Below are positions 35,202 through 44,432 of a stretch of DNA of 64,000 bases, one piece after another. Each line of letters starts with the position of its first letter. Position 1 is the stretch's first letter. Below the pieces are notes generated by a model, which saw only the letters and a list, made by a program, of their open reading frames with translations, searched no databases and was not told the DNA's origin. The DNA comes from an uncultured Acetatifactor sp. (lineage in GTDB: Bacteria; Bacillota; Clostridia; Lachnospirales; Lachnospiraceae), in assembly GCA_910589035.1 (NCBI GenBank), contig CAJUSI010000009.1, positions 62,001 through 126,000 of the forward strand. Direction: 5' to 3'. Position numbers and translations under genes: made by a program.

Positions 35202-36169
35202 AGTATATGGTAGTGGGAGGGGCCGGCTTTATAGGAAGCCATGTGACAAAGAGCCTGATGGCGGAAGAACGGAATTCACAGATATTTGTCTATGATAATT
35301 TCTCATCGGGAAAGAGAGAACATTTGCAGGAAATACTGGACGATAAAAGGCTGCACATTGTGGAAGGGGATATCAAAGACCTGGAACAGTTGACAAAAGC
35401 CATGGAGGGAGTGGATATCGTATACAGTCTGGCGTCCAATCCCGATATTTCCAAAGCGATTTCGCAGCCGGATATTGATTTCTGGGAAGGAACCTATCTG
35501 ATCAACAACGTATTGGAAGCCATGCGAAAAAACAGGGTGAAGAACCTGATTTACGCTTCGGGAAGCGGTGTATACGGGGATGTTGGCGCAACTGTGACGG
35601 ACGAGGACTTTTCCCCTATGCTGCCTTCCTCTACTTATGGCGCCAGCAAGCTGGCATGCGAGGCGCTGATCTGTTCCTACTGCAAAATGTTTGATATGAA
35701 CGCGGGAGCTTTTCGGTTTGCGAATGTAGTTGGGCCGAATCAGACCCACGGAGTCGGATATGATTTTTTGCAGAAATTAGAGGATAACCCGAAGCGATTG
35801 CAAATACTTGGGGATGGAAGACAAAGTAAATCCTATATCCATATTGAGGATATAGTAAATGCGCTGAGAACTGTGGAAAAAAGGGCGCTGTATGGGTATA
35901 ACTACTACAATGTGGCTACGCTGGATCATATTACGGTCACTGAGATTGCAGATATCACGGTTAGAATCATGGGACTGCAGAATGTGGAATACCGTTATAC
36001 CGGCGGAGACAGGGGATGGAAGGGAGATGTCCCGATTGTGCGGCTGAACTCGCAGAAAATCAGAAAACTGGGGTGGGCGAACCGCTATACGACAGAGCAG
36101 GCCATCGAGATGTCGGTAACATCAATGTATGAAAATATGAAAAGCAGACAGGGAGAGGTAGATAGATGA
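35198..36169 (+). CDS. NAD-dependent epimerase/dehydratase (extended SDR), heptose module
   Basis: 323 residues with VVGGAGFIGSH (5-15), YDNFSSGK, the YASGSGVYG catalytic Ser region, STYGASK catalytic Tyr/Lys and the RFANVVGPNQ motif. It resembles UDP-glucose 4-epimerase and GDP-sugar dehydratases. It is translationally coupled on both sides (ATGA overlaps), and directly precedes the heptose kinase, so it probably modifies the GDP-heptose, for example by oxidation, dehydration or epimerisation as in the C. jejuni capsule heptose pathway. Exact reaction unknown. Confidence 0.8.
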   Translation: MKYMVVGGAGFIGSHVTKSLMAEERNSQIFVYDNFSSGKREHLQEILDDKRLHIVEGDIKDLEQLTKAMEGVDIVYSLASNPDISKAISQPDIDFWEGTYLINNVLEAMRKNRVKNLIYASGSGVYGDVGATVTDEDFSPMLPSSTYGASKLACEALICSYCKMFDMNAGAFRFANVVGPNQTHGVGYDFLQKLEDNPKRLQILGDGRQSKSYIHIEDIVNALRTVEKRALYGYNYYNVATLDHITVTEIADITVRIMGLQNVEYRYTGGDRGWKGDVPIVRLNSQKIRKLGWANRYTTEQAIEMSVTSMYENMKSRQGEVDR

Positions 36170-37140
36170 TTATTGCGAGAAGTCCACTGCGAATTACCCT
36201 GGGTGGCGGGGGAACCGATCTAGCATCCTACTACGAAAAAAGAGAGGGCTTCCTGATATCTGCTGCGATAGATAAGTATGTATACATATTGATAAACAGA
36301 ACCTTCGATCAATCGCTTCTGCTGAAATACTCCAGGCTGGAGCGGGTAAGGGATGCCTCGGAACTACAGCATCCCATTGTACGGGAGGCGCTGAAGCTGG
36401 TCGAGTTGACAAACAGTCCTCTTGAGATATGTTCTATGGCGGATATCCCTGCAGGAACAGGCCTGGGCTCCTCCAGCACCTTTACAACGGCATTGCTGAG
36501 GGCGCTTCACGGTTACAAAGGAGATTTTGTGGGGAAAAGGCAGCTGGCGGAGGAGGCCTGTGAGATAGAGATCGAACGTTTGGGAGAACCTATCGGTAAG
36601 CAGGATCAGTACATTTCAACGTATGGAGGAATTACCTGTATGAGTATTCAGAAGGATGGTTTTGTCCAGGTGGAGCCGCTGAATATGTCGCAGGAGACAA
36701 TGTACAATCTGGAGGACAACCTGATTCTTTTCTTTACAGGATATTCTCATTCCGCGGGAAATATTCTGGAGGAGCAGGACAAAAAGAGTAAGAAAAATGA
36801 TGAAGATATGTTGAGGAACCTTGATTTTGTAAAGCAGATGGGGCTGGACAGCAGAAACGCGCTGGAGAAGGGGGACTTAAACAAATTTGCGGAGATTATG
36901 AACATTCACTGGGAGTACAAGAAAAAGCGTTCCGGAGGTATGAGCAACCCGAAGATTGACGAATGGTATGAGTATGCGCTGAAGAATGGGGCGTTGGGGG
37001 GAAAGCTGATCGGCGCGGGAGGCGGGGGCTTTCTGATGTTCTATGCCAATGACAAGGTGAGACTGAGGAGCGCGTTAAACACCGTCGGACTGGAGGAGGT
37101 CCGTTTCCGCTTTGAGAAGGAGGGGGCAAAATTATTGTAG
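36166..37140 (+). CDS. hddA: D-glycero-D-manno-heptose 7-phosphate kinase (GHMP family)
   Basis: 324-residue GHMP kinase: SPLRITLGGGGTDL (6-19), the ATP loop PAGTGLGSSSTFT (95-107) and GGKLIGAGGGGFLMF near the end. This pattern is typical of HddA, which phosphorylates C1 of heptose 7-phosphate in GDP-heptose synthesis; fucose kinases share the fold, but the neighbours (HddC-GmhB fusion and GmhA-like isomerase) settle the role. It overlaps the upstream gene by ATGA and is 2 bases from the next ATG. Confidence 0.88.
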   Translation: MIIARSPLRITLGGGGTDLASYYEKREGFLISAAIDKYVYILINRTFDQSLLLKYSRLERVRDASELQHPIVREALKLVELTNSPLEICSMADIPAGTGLGSSSTFTTALLRALHGYKGDFVGKRQLAEEACEIEIERLGEPIGKQDQYISTYGGITCMSIQKDGFVQVEPLNMSQETMYNLEDNLILFFTGYSHSAGNILEEQDKKSKKNDEDMLRNLDFVKQMGLDSRNALEKGDLNKFAEIMNIHWEYKKKRSGGMSNPKIDEWYEYALKNGALGGKLIGAGGGGFLMFYANDKVRLRSALNTVGLEEVRFRFEKEGAKLL

Positions 37141-37142
37141 GC

Positions 37143-38519
37143 ATGGATAATGGGATAGATACGGATATTGTGATGGATACACAGGTGGTTGTACTGATGG
37201 GGGGATTGGGCACCCGCTTAGGGCTGGCGGATCGCCCGAAGACCATGGCGGACATCGATGGACACCCGTTTTTTGATTATCAATTTAAGCTGCTGAGGCG
37301 GTGGAAATTCTATAAGTTCCTGTTTCTGGTGGGATATCAGGCGGATTGCATAGAAGATTATTACGGAGACGGTTCCCGGTGGCAGGTGAACATCCAGTAT
37401 TCATATGACGGGCCCAACCAGCTGGGGACAGGTGGAGCTCTTAAGAATGCGGAGGGAAAGCTGGAAGAAAATTTTCTGTTGATTTATGGCGACTCTTTTA
37501 TGGATATCGATTATCAGGAGACTGTATATCGATATTTTATGGAAAGGGCAGCGGGAATGTCCGGGATTATGACGATACTTCGAAATGAAAACCGATATGA
37601 CAGCAGCAATGTGGAATATCGGGAAGGAAAGCTTCTGCTGTATGATAAGGTTCATACAAACGATAGAATGCAATATATTGATTACGGCGTATCCATGCTG
37701 TCAAGATCAATTCTTGCCGATGCGGAGAGGAACAGAAAATTTGAATTGGCAGAGCTTGTGACGGCCCTGTCAAAGAAGGGTAAGCTTGCGGCTCAAGTGG
37801 TATCCAAGAGGTTTTATGAGATCGGAAATCCGACATCTTTGCAGGAATTCTGCACTTATGCTCAAAAGCGGTTCCGTGGGAAGAGGCCTGCAATTTTTTT
37901 TGACCGCGACGGGGTGATCAATGAGCTTTCTTACAATGATGACATTGAGCAGCTTGATTCCCCCTTTAAACCGGAAGAGTTCGTGTATAAGCCAGGCGTG
38001 ATAAAGACTTTATTGTCCATTCAAAGGAAAGGATACTATATTTTCATCATTACGAATCAGCCGGCGGCTGCAAAGGGGAAAACTTCTCTTGCCAGACTGT
38101 ATGATCTGAATACATGGATGATGCAGGACTTACAGGAGAAAGGCGTATCCGTTGAATTTGTGAGCATGTGTCCCCATCATCCCACAGGGGAAAAGAGGAC
38201 CGGATATCCTTTTTTGGTCAAAGCATGTGGATGCCGGAAGCCTGAGGCCGGGATGGTGACAGACTTAATGCAGGTATACAACATTGACCAGGGCAGTTCA
38301 TTTCTGGTAGGGGATTCCTATACAGATGTGATTACGGGAAAAAAAGCAGGATTGAAGACAGTTTTGCTGGGTATGCCGAAGTGTGACGCATGTCAGCGGC
38401 TGCTGGGGAATCGTCCTGATTTTATTATTGAAGATATGACTGCATTGGAGAAAATCATTGCAAAATGGAAAACGGGAGGAATTGAGAATGTATCAGGAGT
38501 ATATCGAGAACTATCTTGA
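37143..38519 (+). CDS. hddC-gmhB: bifunctional GDP-heptose enzyme: HddC-like guanylyltransferase fused to GmhB-like phosphatase
   Basis: 458 residues with two catalytic parts. Residues 13-240 are a nucleotidyltransferase (VVLMGGLGTRLG, RPKTMADIDGHPF, IYGDSFMDID). Residues 248-445 are a HAD phosphatase: DRDGVIN at 254-260, IITNQPAA, a zinc-loop Cys/His set (CPHHP and CGCRKPE) and VGDSYTD. GmhB removes the C7 phosphate from heptose 1,7-bisphosphate and HddC loads GMP, so consecutive steps are joined in one protein. Its end overlaps the next gene by 32 bases. Confidence 0.9.
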   Translation: MDNGIDTDIVMDTQVVVLMGGLGTRLGLADRPKTMADIDGHPFFDYQFKLLRRWKFYKFLFLVGYQADCIEDYYGDGSRWQVNIQYSYDGPNQLGTGGALKNAEGKLEENFLLIYGDSFMDIDYQETVYRYFMERAAGMSGIMTILRNENRYDSSNVEYREGKLLLYDKVHTNDRMQYIDYGVSMLSRSILADAERNRKFELAELVTALSKKGKLAAQVVSKRFYEIGNPTSLQEFCTYAQKRFRGKRPAIFFDRDGVINELSYNDDIEQLDSPFKPEEFVYKPGVIKTLLSIQRKGYYIFIITNQPAAAKGKTSLARLYDLNTWMMQDLQEKGVSVEFVSMCPHHPTGEKRTGYPFLVKACGCRKPEAGMVTDLMQVYNIDQGSSFLVGDSYTDVITGKKAGLKTVLLGMPKCDACQRLLGNRPDFIIEDMTALEKIIAKWKTGGIENVSGVYRELS

Positions 38520-39066
38520 GGAGACAAAGAAGATTGCGGCTCAGGTTTCTGTGGAAGATATCAATCGAAGCGCGGAAATCTTAAAAGCGGTCAGAGAGCA
38601 GGGGGGGAGATTATTTATTTTAGGCGCGGGAGGAAGTGCGGCGAATGCCGCCCACGCAGTAAATGATTTTCGAAAGATCGGCGGGATCGAAAGCTATGCT
38701 CCAACGGATAATGTGGCGGAACTGAGCGCAAGGACAAACGATGAGGGGTGGCATACGACATTTGTGGAATGGCTTAAGACTTCAAAATTGTCGAGCAGAG
38801 ATGCCGTTATGGTTCTGTCCGTGGGTGGGGGAAGCGAGAAAGCGTCTTTGAATATTGTATATGCACTGAAGCTGGCAAGACAGCGCGATGCGAAAGTGAT
38901 ATCCATTGTTTCAAGGGATGGAGGGTATGCCAGAGAAGTGTCGGATGCGTGTGTGCTGGTGCCGGTGGTATCTGAAGAACGGATTACTCCCCATGCGGAG
39001 GGATGGCAGGGGATCATCTGGCATTTGCTGGTTAACGCTATTGACCAGAGCACTATTGCCATATAA
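38488..39066 (+). CDS. gmhA: sedoheptulose 7-phosphate isomerase-like SIS protein
   Basis: 192-residue SIS-domain protein, the length of GmhA. RLFILGAGGSAANAAHAVNDF binds the sugar phosphate, ARTNDEGW carries the catalytic Glu region, SVGGGSEKASLN is the second phosphate loop and TPHAEGWQGIIWHLL the late His region. GmhA makes D-glycero-D-manno-heptose 7-phosphate from sedoheptulose 7-phosphate, the first step before HddA. ATG 38488 has GGGAGGA upstream; it lies within the 3' end of the preceding gene. Confidence 0.87.
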   Translation: MYQEYIENYLEETKKIAAQVSVEDINRSAEILKAVREQGGRLFILGAGGSAANAAHAVNDFRKIGGIESYAPTDNVAELSARTNDEGWHTTFVEWLKTSKLSSRDAVMVLSVGGGSEKASLNIVYALKLARQRDAKVISIVSRDGGYAREVSDACVLVPVVSEERITPHAEGWQGIIWHLLVNAIDQSTIAI

Positions 39067-39135
39067 ATTGCAGCAGGAAGATGGCAGAAGGAGCGGCAGG
39101 ATTTTTGGTACAGGGTGAAAGGAATGGAGTTAAGG

Positions 39136-39858
39136 ATGGAACTGCGAGACTTAAAGACGACAGTGTATGCAGATGGTGCAGACATAGAGGGAATGGTTGA
39201 GGTGGCAAAAAAAGGATTTGTAAAGGGATTTACAACGAATCCGACATTGATGAAAAAAGCGGGTATCACCAGTTATACAGATTTTGTGCAAAATGTGATA
39301 AAGGAGATACCAGAGCTGCCGATCTCTTTTGAGGTGTTTGCGGATGATTTTGAGACGATGGAAAAGGAAGCATTGGTCTTAGCCGGGTATGGAAAGAATG
39401 TCTTTGTGAAGATACCAATTACAAATTCCAGGGGGATGTCCAGCGTACCGCTGATTGAAAGACTTTCCAGAAGAGGCGTCAATCTGAATGTGACGGCGGT
39501 CTTTACAGTAGAACAGACGAAGAATGTATTGGAGGTTCTGAAGGAAGGGACAGAAAACATCATTTCTGTCTTTGCAGGCAGGATTGCCGATGCGGGAGTC
39601 GATCCGGAGAGCATTATGCGGGAGGTCGCTGAACTGTGCAGAGGAAAAAAGGGCGTCATGAGTTTGTGGGCAAGCTGCAGAGAAGTGTTTAACATTGTGC
39701 AGGCGGACCGATGCGGTGCGGACATTATCACAGTGACGAATGACCTGCTGGCAAAGCTGGGAAATATGGGAAAAGACCTGGAGCAGTTTTCACTGGAAAC
39801 CGTTCAGATGTTTGAGCGGGACGGCAGGAGTCTGGGATTTTCGATTATAGAGGAATAG
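39136..39858 (+). CDS. transaldolase/fructose-6-phosphate aldolase family protein
   Basis: 240 residues with the family marks TVYADGAD, GFTTNPTLMKKAG, a Schiff-base lysine in NVFVKIPIT, NVTAVFTVEQ and SVFAGRIADAGVDP. The short form (about 220-240) is that of TalA/FSA-type enzymes. Its position right after gmhA suggests that it tops up sedoheptulose 7-phosphate for heptose synthesis, an uncommon dedicated supply gene. Starts at GTG 39115 and ATG 39124 are possible; 39136 has the best-spaced GGAG. Confidence 0.82.
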   Translation: MELRDLKTTVYADGADIEGMVEVAKKGFVKGFTTNPTLMKKAGITSYTDFVQNVIKEIPELPISFEVFADDFETMEKEALVLAGYGKNVFVKIPITNSRGMSSVPLIERLSRRGVNLNVTAVFTVEQTKNVLEVLKEGTENIISVFAGRIADAGVDPESIMREVAELCRGKKGVMSLWASCREVFNIVQADRCGADIITVTNDLLAKLGNMGKDLEQFSLETVQMFERDGRSLGFSIIEE

Positions 39859-39914
39859 AAAATAAGGGCTGAGGCGAAGAAGGGCAAAGTTTTTATGGAA
39901 AGGAAGATTGAGTT

Positions 39915-40958
39915 ATGATGCATTTATCGGATGTTCTGAGAGCGGAAAAGTTATTTGCAGACGAGGAATCTAAAAAAATATTCTCTATAAGGCTTGATTA
40001 TTTATTGGGAAAAAATCATTTTTCGTTTATTGATGATGTACCAAGAGACAGTTATGTCTGCAGAGAATTTCAGGAATATTATAAGCGTCACGAGGGGGAG
40101 AAGATTATAGTATACGGGGCGGGCGACTGTGGCGTATATAATGCAAAAGCTTTAAAGCTATGCGGTTATGAGGTGGAAGCGTTTTGCGACAGCGATGACA
40201 GACTGTGGGGAGCAGAGATAAACAATATTCCGGTTATTTCGCTTACGGAACTGGATGAATGCAAAGAGAACATGGTTGTGGTGATAAGCAGTACCAATTA
40301 TGCCCATATAGGACAAATGTATACCAGACTGTTGGAGCGGCAAATTGCAAGGGAAAGAATTTTTTGCTCTGCTTACAGAATGTTGTTTGCCGAGAGGGGA
40401 CATCAATATTTTGACTTCTTTCAGCCTTTGGAGCATGAGGTCTTTGTCGACGGGGGAGTCCTGGATGGAAACACTTCTGTAGAGTTTACGAAATGGACCA
40501 ATGGAAAATACGATAAAATATATATGTTTGAGGCTAATCGCAGAAATGAATCACAGATTTTAAATACAATGAAAAAAAACAACATTCAAAACTATGAGTT
40601 GATACTGCAAGGTTTGTCCGATAAGAGCGGAAGGGTTCCCTTTGATGACAGTATGGAAGGGGGCTCCCGAATCATTTCCCGGGGCAGCAGTGAGATAGAA
40701 GTGACCAGTATTGATGAAACAATAAGGGGAGATGTATCTTTTATTAAAATGGATATCGAAGGAGCGGAGAGTGCAGCGCTGGCCGGAGCGGAACAGACAA
40801 TAAAGAGATGCAAACCCCGGCTGGCAATTTCTGTTTACCACAAATCAGATGATTTTGTTTCGATTCCGTTGTTATTGCTAAAAACAAATCCGCAGTATCA
40901 GTTTGCACTGCGCCATTATACGGCTTCTGCAAACGAGACAGTGCTTTATGCGTGGTAA
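39915..40958 (+). CDS. FkbM-family methyltransferase with N-terminal Rossmann module
   Basis: 347 residues. The N-terminal 150 include the recurrent module (IIVYGAGDCGVYNAK, FCDSDDRLWG). From about 175 the FkbM domain follows: EVFVDGGVLDGNTS for S-adenosylmethionine and the well-kept FIKMDIEGAESAALAGA motif, unlike the degenerate copy at 14568. FkbM enzymes O-methylate sugars or polyketides; here an O-methylated heptose or phosphoramidate is conceivable. AT-richer than the heptose genes before it. Confidence 0.82.
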   Translation: MMHLSDVLRAEKLFADEESKKIFSIRLDYLLGKNHFSFIDDVPRDSYVCREFQEYYKRHEGEKIIVYGAGDCGVYNAKALKLCGYEVEAFCDSDDRLWGAEINNIPVISLTELDECKENMVVVISSTNYAHIGQMYTRLLERQIARERIFCSAYRMLFAERGHQYFDFFQPLEHEVFVDGGVLDGNTSVEFTKWTNGKYDKIYMFEANRRNESQILNTMKKNNIQNYELILQGLSDKSGRVPFDDSMEGGSRIISRGSSEIEVTSIDETIRGDVSFIKMDIEGAESAALAGAEQTIKRCKPRLAISVYHKSDDFVSIPLLLLKTNPQYQFALRHYTASANETVLYAW

Positions 40959-40989
40959 TATACAGAGCGGATGAGATAGGAGGACAACA

Positions 40990-41982
40990 GTGCAGACAGA
41001 AGTAATCAGACAGAGAATTCAGAGCAACTTATATCGGATACAGAAGGGACAGAAAATTGCGGTTTATCCCTACGGCGAAACAGGACGGGATACCAGGGCG
41101 GTTTTGGAGGAATACGGAGTTCAACCCACATATATTGTAGATAATTACAGCAAAGAGTTGGGAATTATGAATTTCGATACCTTTATGAAGTATTATGATG
41201 AAAATACAGTGATTCTTTTTACAATAGAAAGCCGGGCGATCTTTTTGAAACTGATGGAACAAATGCTCTTAGCCGGTATCCGCGCTCAAAATATTGTGGT
41301 GATGCAGATGATCCAACTGGTTTCATATGAGGCATTGGAGAAGATAATAAATGACAAAAAACATGTATCTGTGCTGGACATAGGATGTGGACAGGGGATC
41401 CAGGGAAGGTTTATGAGTGACTATGGAAAGGAGGTAACGGGAATAACCATAAGTGACGAAGACGGATATGACGGAAGATGCTTGAAAAATGTAATAAAGG
41501 CAGACTTTTTGACTGTGGAGCTGGAACAAAAATATGATATAGTATGGGCCAGCCACATTTTAGAACATATTATGGACGTGGAAGGCTTTCTCAGAAAAAT
41601 GAAAGAGGCTGTTGCGCCCGGTGGATGCCTGGCACTCACTGTGCCAAGGGAGAACTCTATATTATTACCACACATACACAGCTTTTCGGCAGGCAGGCTG
41701 TTGCGCTATATGCTGTGCGCAGGGTATGACTGCAGAAATGCTCAGATTCTGGAGTATGGATACAATATCAGCATTATCCTGCCGGAAGTAAGGTATATTG
41801 AAAGAGAATTCAATGTAGACGGATTTGTCGACGAATCAGCAAACGCGACAGGGGCGGACGATCTCTTTTTATATTTGCCCAAAGAAATAAAATTGTCAAA
41901 GTCCTGGGACAATATTTATTATTTTAACGGAAACATATATGAATTAAACTGGGATAAGAGCAATCACAAGATCTTTTTGTAA
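40990..41982 (+). CDS. class I SAM methyltransferase with N-terminal Rossmann module
   Basis: 330 residues, GTG start at 40990 after AGGAGGA. Residues 20-110 repeat the island's Rossmann module (KIAVYPYGETGRDT, YIVDNYSK). Residues 125-250 are a methyltransferase-11 type domain: VLDIGCGQGIQGRF, SHILEHIMDVEGFLRKM and APGGCLALTVPRE. It is the last gene before the phosphoramidate-type module; the C. jejuni phosphoramidate is O-methylated by dedicated methyltransferases, so this gene is one candidate for that step. Confidence 0.8.
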   Translation: MQTEVIRQRIQSNLYRIQKGQKIAVYPYGETGRDTRAVLEEYGVQPTYIVDNYSKELGIMNFDTFMKYYDENTVILFTIESRAIFLKLMEQMLLAGIRAQNIVVMQMIQLVSYEALEKIINDKKHVSVLDIGCGQGIQGRFMSDYGKEVTGITISDEDGYDGRCLKNVIKADFLTVELEQKYDIVWASHILEHIMDVEGFLRKMKEAVAPGGCLALTVPRENSILLPHIHSFSAGRLLRYMLCAGYDCRNAQILEYGYNISIILPEVRYIEREFNVDGFVDESANATGADDLFLYLPKEIKLSKSWDNIYYFNGNIYELNWDKSNHKIFL

Positions 41983-42002
41983 GCTGCATCAAACTTTTAT
42001 TC

Positions 42003-42028
42003 CCGCGGCAATGAAGTAAATGCCGCGG
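42003..42028 (+). other. perfect 8-bp stem-loop before the phosphoramidate module
   Basis: CCGCGGCA (42003-42010) and TGCCGCGG (42021-42028) flank a 10-base loop in the 89-base gap. No T-run follows. It could stabilise the upstream mRNA or mark a processing site between the heptose/methyl and phosphoramidate modules. Confidence 0.4.
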
Positions 42029-42071
42029 AGTAATTGACTTGAGACATATTTGCGGAAGCGGGGGCTGGTCG

Positions 42072-44420
42072 ATGGACTTGACAAAGGCGGGGATGCTGCA
42101 ATATATTAAAAAAGAATTACCGGATATCAATATTCTTCCGATGTACATCCTGAAGACGGAACAGTATTTTGCGGACAGGGAGACGGAACTGCAGAAGATC
42201 TGTTCTTTCTTTGAGCGGCAGGGGGCGGAATTCCTTGTGGTGCGCTCCTCCTCCAGAATGGAGGACACTGCGGATTATTCCAATGCGGGCAAATTTCAGT
42301 CCCTTTTAAACATTCCCCTGGAGACGGGATCGCTTGAGGCGGCTATAGAGGAGGTCTATGCATCATATCAGACAAATGAAAACGAAGAAGTACTGATTCA
42401 GCCCATGCTTACGGATGTGGCAAAGTCAGGAGTTGTTTTTACGGCGGATATGGAGACCATGGCGGAATACTATACTGTCAATTATTGCGAAGACAGCAGC
42501 ACGGAGGCAGTGACTGCCGGGACAACCAACGATTTGAGGACTTATATTGTATATCGCAGCCATATTGATGAGACAGAGGATGCGGGGCTGCGGGAACTAT
42601 TGTATTCTTGCAGAAAGATAGAGAACTTTCTCCATAATTCGGCGCTGGATATAGAGTTTGCAATCAATTCCTGGAACAGGGTTTATATTTTTCAGGTGCG
42701 ACCCATTGCCCGGGGGCGGAAGCGGCAATATCATGATCTGAATTTAGACGAGTCTCTGAAGAGAATTTCCAAAAAGGTGGAGAAGCTGTCCAGACCCCAC
42801 CCTTTTCTGTTGGGCAGCACCACCTATTTTGGCGTGATGCCGGATTGGAATCCGGCAGAAATACTTGGGATCCGTCCCAAAAAGCTGGCGATTTCTCTGT
42901 ATAAGGAATTGGTCACGGATAATGTGTGGGCACATCAGCGCGCGGATTACGGGTACAGGGATCTAACCATGCACCCTCTGATGGTGTCTCTCGGCGGAAT
43001 ACCTTATATCGATACTCGGATTACCTTTAACTCCTTTATTCCCCGGAGACTGAATGACAATATTGCCGGGAAGTTGGTAAACTATTATCTGCAGAGATTA
43101 AAGGAATATCCTGCCTATCATGACAAAATCGAATTTGAAATAGTGTATTCCTGTTACTACCCGGGGATCGAGAAGAAGCTGAAGAAGCTTTTGGACTATG
43201 GATTTAATGAAAACGAGTGTAAAAGAATCGAATTTTCTCTGCTAAATATTACGAATCGTATTATTCGGCCGCAGGGAGGGCTGTATAAAAAGGACCTGGA
43301 AAAAGTTGTCGTTTTAGAAGAAAAATATGATATTATAATGAAATCGGAGATTTCATTGATTGACAAAATATATTGGCTGATGGAGGTGTGCAAGGAATTC
43401 GGCACCCTGCCTTTCGCTGGTGTGGCTCGGGCTGGTTTTATTGCCATACAGATCTTAAATTCCCTGGTAGATACAGGATTGTTGAAGCCGGAAGAAAAAA
43501 ATTCATACATGAATTCCTTCCATACGGTGAACAAAGAATTGAGCGAACAGTTGTTTAAGCTAAAAAGAGGGGAGATATCAAAGGAAGATTTCCTGCAAAG
43601 ATATGGACATATTCGACCGGGGACTTACGATATTTTATCGCCACGCTATGATGAAGCATTTTCCCGATATTTTGACATGGGGACGGATGCCGCAAAAACA
43701 GAAATCCCGCCTGTCAATTTCGAGTATTCTTTTTCCGATGAGACAATGGCACAAATATCCTGCCAGTTGGAGCAAAGCGGACTGGAGGTCTCGGCGGAGG
43801 AACTGATGCAGTTCATCAGGGAAGCTGTAGAGGGAAGGGAATATGCCAAATTTATTTTCACGAAAGCAGTGAGCAAGATTCTGCAGTTTATCGGAGAGCT
43901 GGGAGAGCGAGTGGGCATTGAAAAGGAAAGCTTGGCTCATCTGGACATTTCCGTGGTAAGAGAATTGTATACTGATTTGTACATGGGAAATGTATCAGAT
44001 GCTTTTATGGAAAATATTCAAAATAATAAGAAGCAGTATGAGTATGCCCAGAGGATTAAGCTGCCCAGCATCATTCTGGATCCCATGCAGGTGTATCAAT
44101 ACTACCTGCTCTTAGAGGAACCCAATTTTATAACTCAGAAGGACGTGACAGCGGAGGTAATGAGAGATGTGTCAAACGGAAACCCGGAGGGGAAGATTGT
44201 ATTTATCCAATCCGCCGATCCCGGCTTTGACTATCTGTTTGCGAAAAAGATTGCGGGCCTGGTGACAGAATTTGGCGGAGCCAACTCGCATATGGCGATC
44301 CGCTGTGCGGAGCTTGGCATACCGGCCGTAATAGGGGCGGGCGAAAGCAAGTACTCCGCCTGGATGCAGGCGGAGAGGCTGCAGATTAACTGTGAAAAGA
44401 AGCAGGTGATATGCTTATAA
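42072..44420 (+). CDS. PEP-synthase-like dikinase, candidate L-glutamine kinase (Cj1418-like)
   Basis: 782 residues in the layout of rifampicin phosphotransferase and the C. jejuni glutamine kinase Cj1418: an ATP-grasp domain (VRSSSRMED at 57-65, ending near IFQVRPIARG), a large helical middle domain and a C-terminal swivel with the phosphohistidine motif TEFGGANSHMAIRCAELGIPAVIG, His at about 740. The PEP-binding TIM barrel of true PEP synthase/PPDK is absent, so phosphate goes to another acceptor. Cj1418 uses ATP to phosphorylate the amide of glutamine. The three other enzyme types of that pathway follow within 6 kb. Start at ATG 42072 is tentative; a TTG at 42039 is the alternative. Confidence 0.82.
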   Translation: MDLTKAGMLQYIKKELPDINILPMYILKTEQYFADRETELQKICSFFERQGAEFLVVRSSSRMEDTADYSNAGKFQSLLNIPLETGSLEAAIEEVYASYQTNENEEVLIQPMLTDVAKSGVVFTADMETMAEYYTVNYCEDSSTEAVTAGTTNDLRTYIVYRSHIDETEDAGLRELLYSCRKIENFLHNSALDIEFAINSWNRVYIFQVRPIARGRKRQYHDLNLDESLKRISKKVEKLSRPHPFLLGSTTYFGVMPDWNPAEILGIRPKKLAISLYKELVTDNVWAHQRADYGYRDLTMHPLMVSLGGIPYIDTRITFNSFIPRRLNDNIAGKLVNYYLQRLKEYPAYHDKIEFEIVYSCYYPGIEKKLKKLLDYGFNENECKRIEFSLLNITNRIIRPQGGLYKKDLEKVVVLEEKYDIIMKSEISLIDKIYWLMEVCKEFGTLPFAGVARAGFIAIQILNSLVDTGLLKPEEKNSYMNSFHTVNKELSEQLFKLKRGEISKEDFLQRYGHIRPGTYDILSPRYDEAFSRYFDMGTDAAKTEIPPVNFEYSFSDETMAQISCQLEQSGLEVSAEELMQFIREAVEGREYAKFIFTKAVSKILQFIGELGERVGIEKESLAHLDISVVRELYTDLYMGNVSDAFMENIQNNKKQYEYAQRIKLPSIILDPMQVYQYYLLLEEPNFITQKDVTAEVMRDVSNGNPEGKIVFIQSADPGFDYLFAKKIAGLVTEFGGANSHMAIRCAELGIPAVIGAGESKYSAWMQAERLQINCEKKQVICL

Positions 44421-44432
44421 GGGAGGTATATT

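Noticed and set aside
42072..44420. Phosphoenolpyruvate synthase of central metabolism
   Set aside because: The C-terminal PEP-binding barrel is missing and the protein ends just after the phosphohistidine swivel domain.
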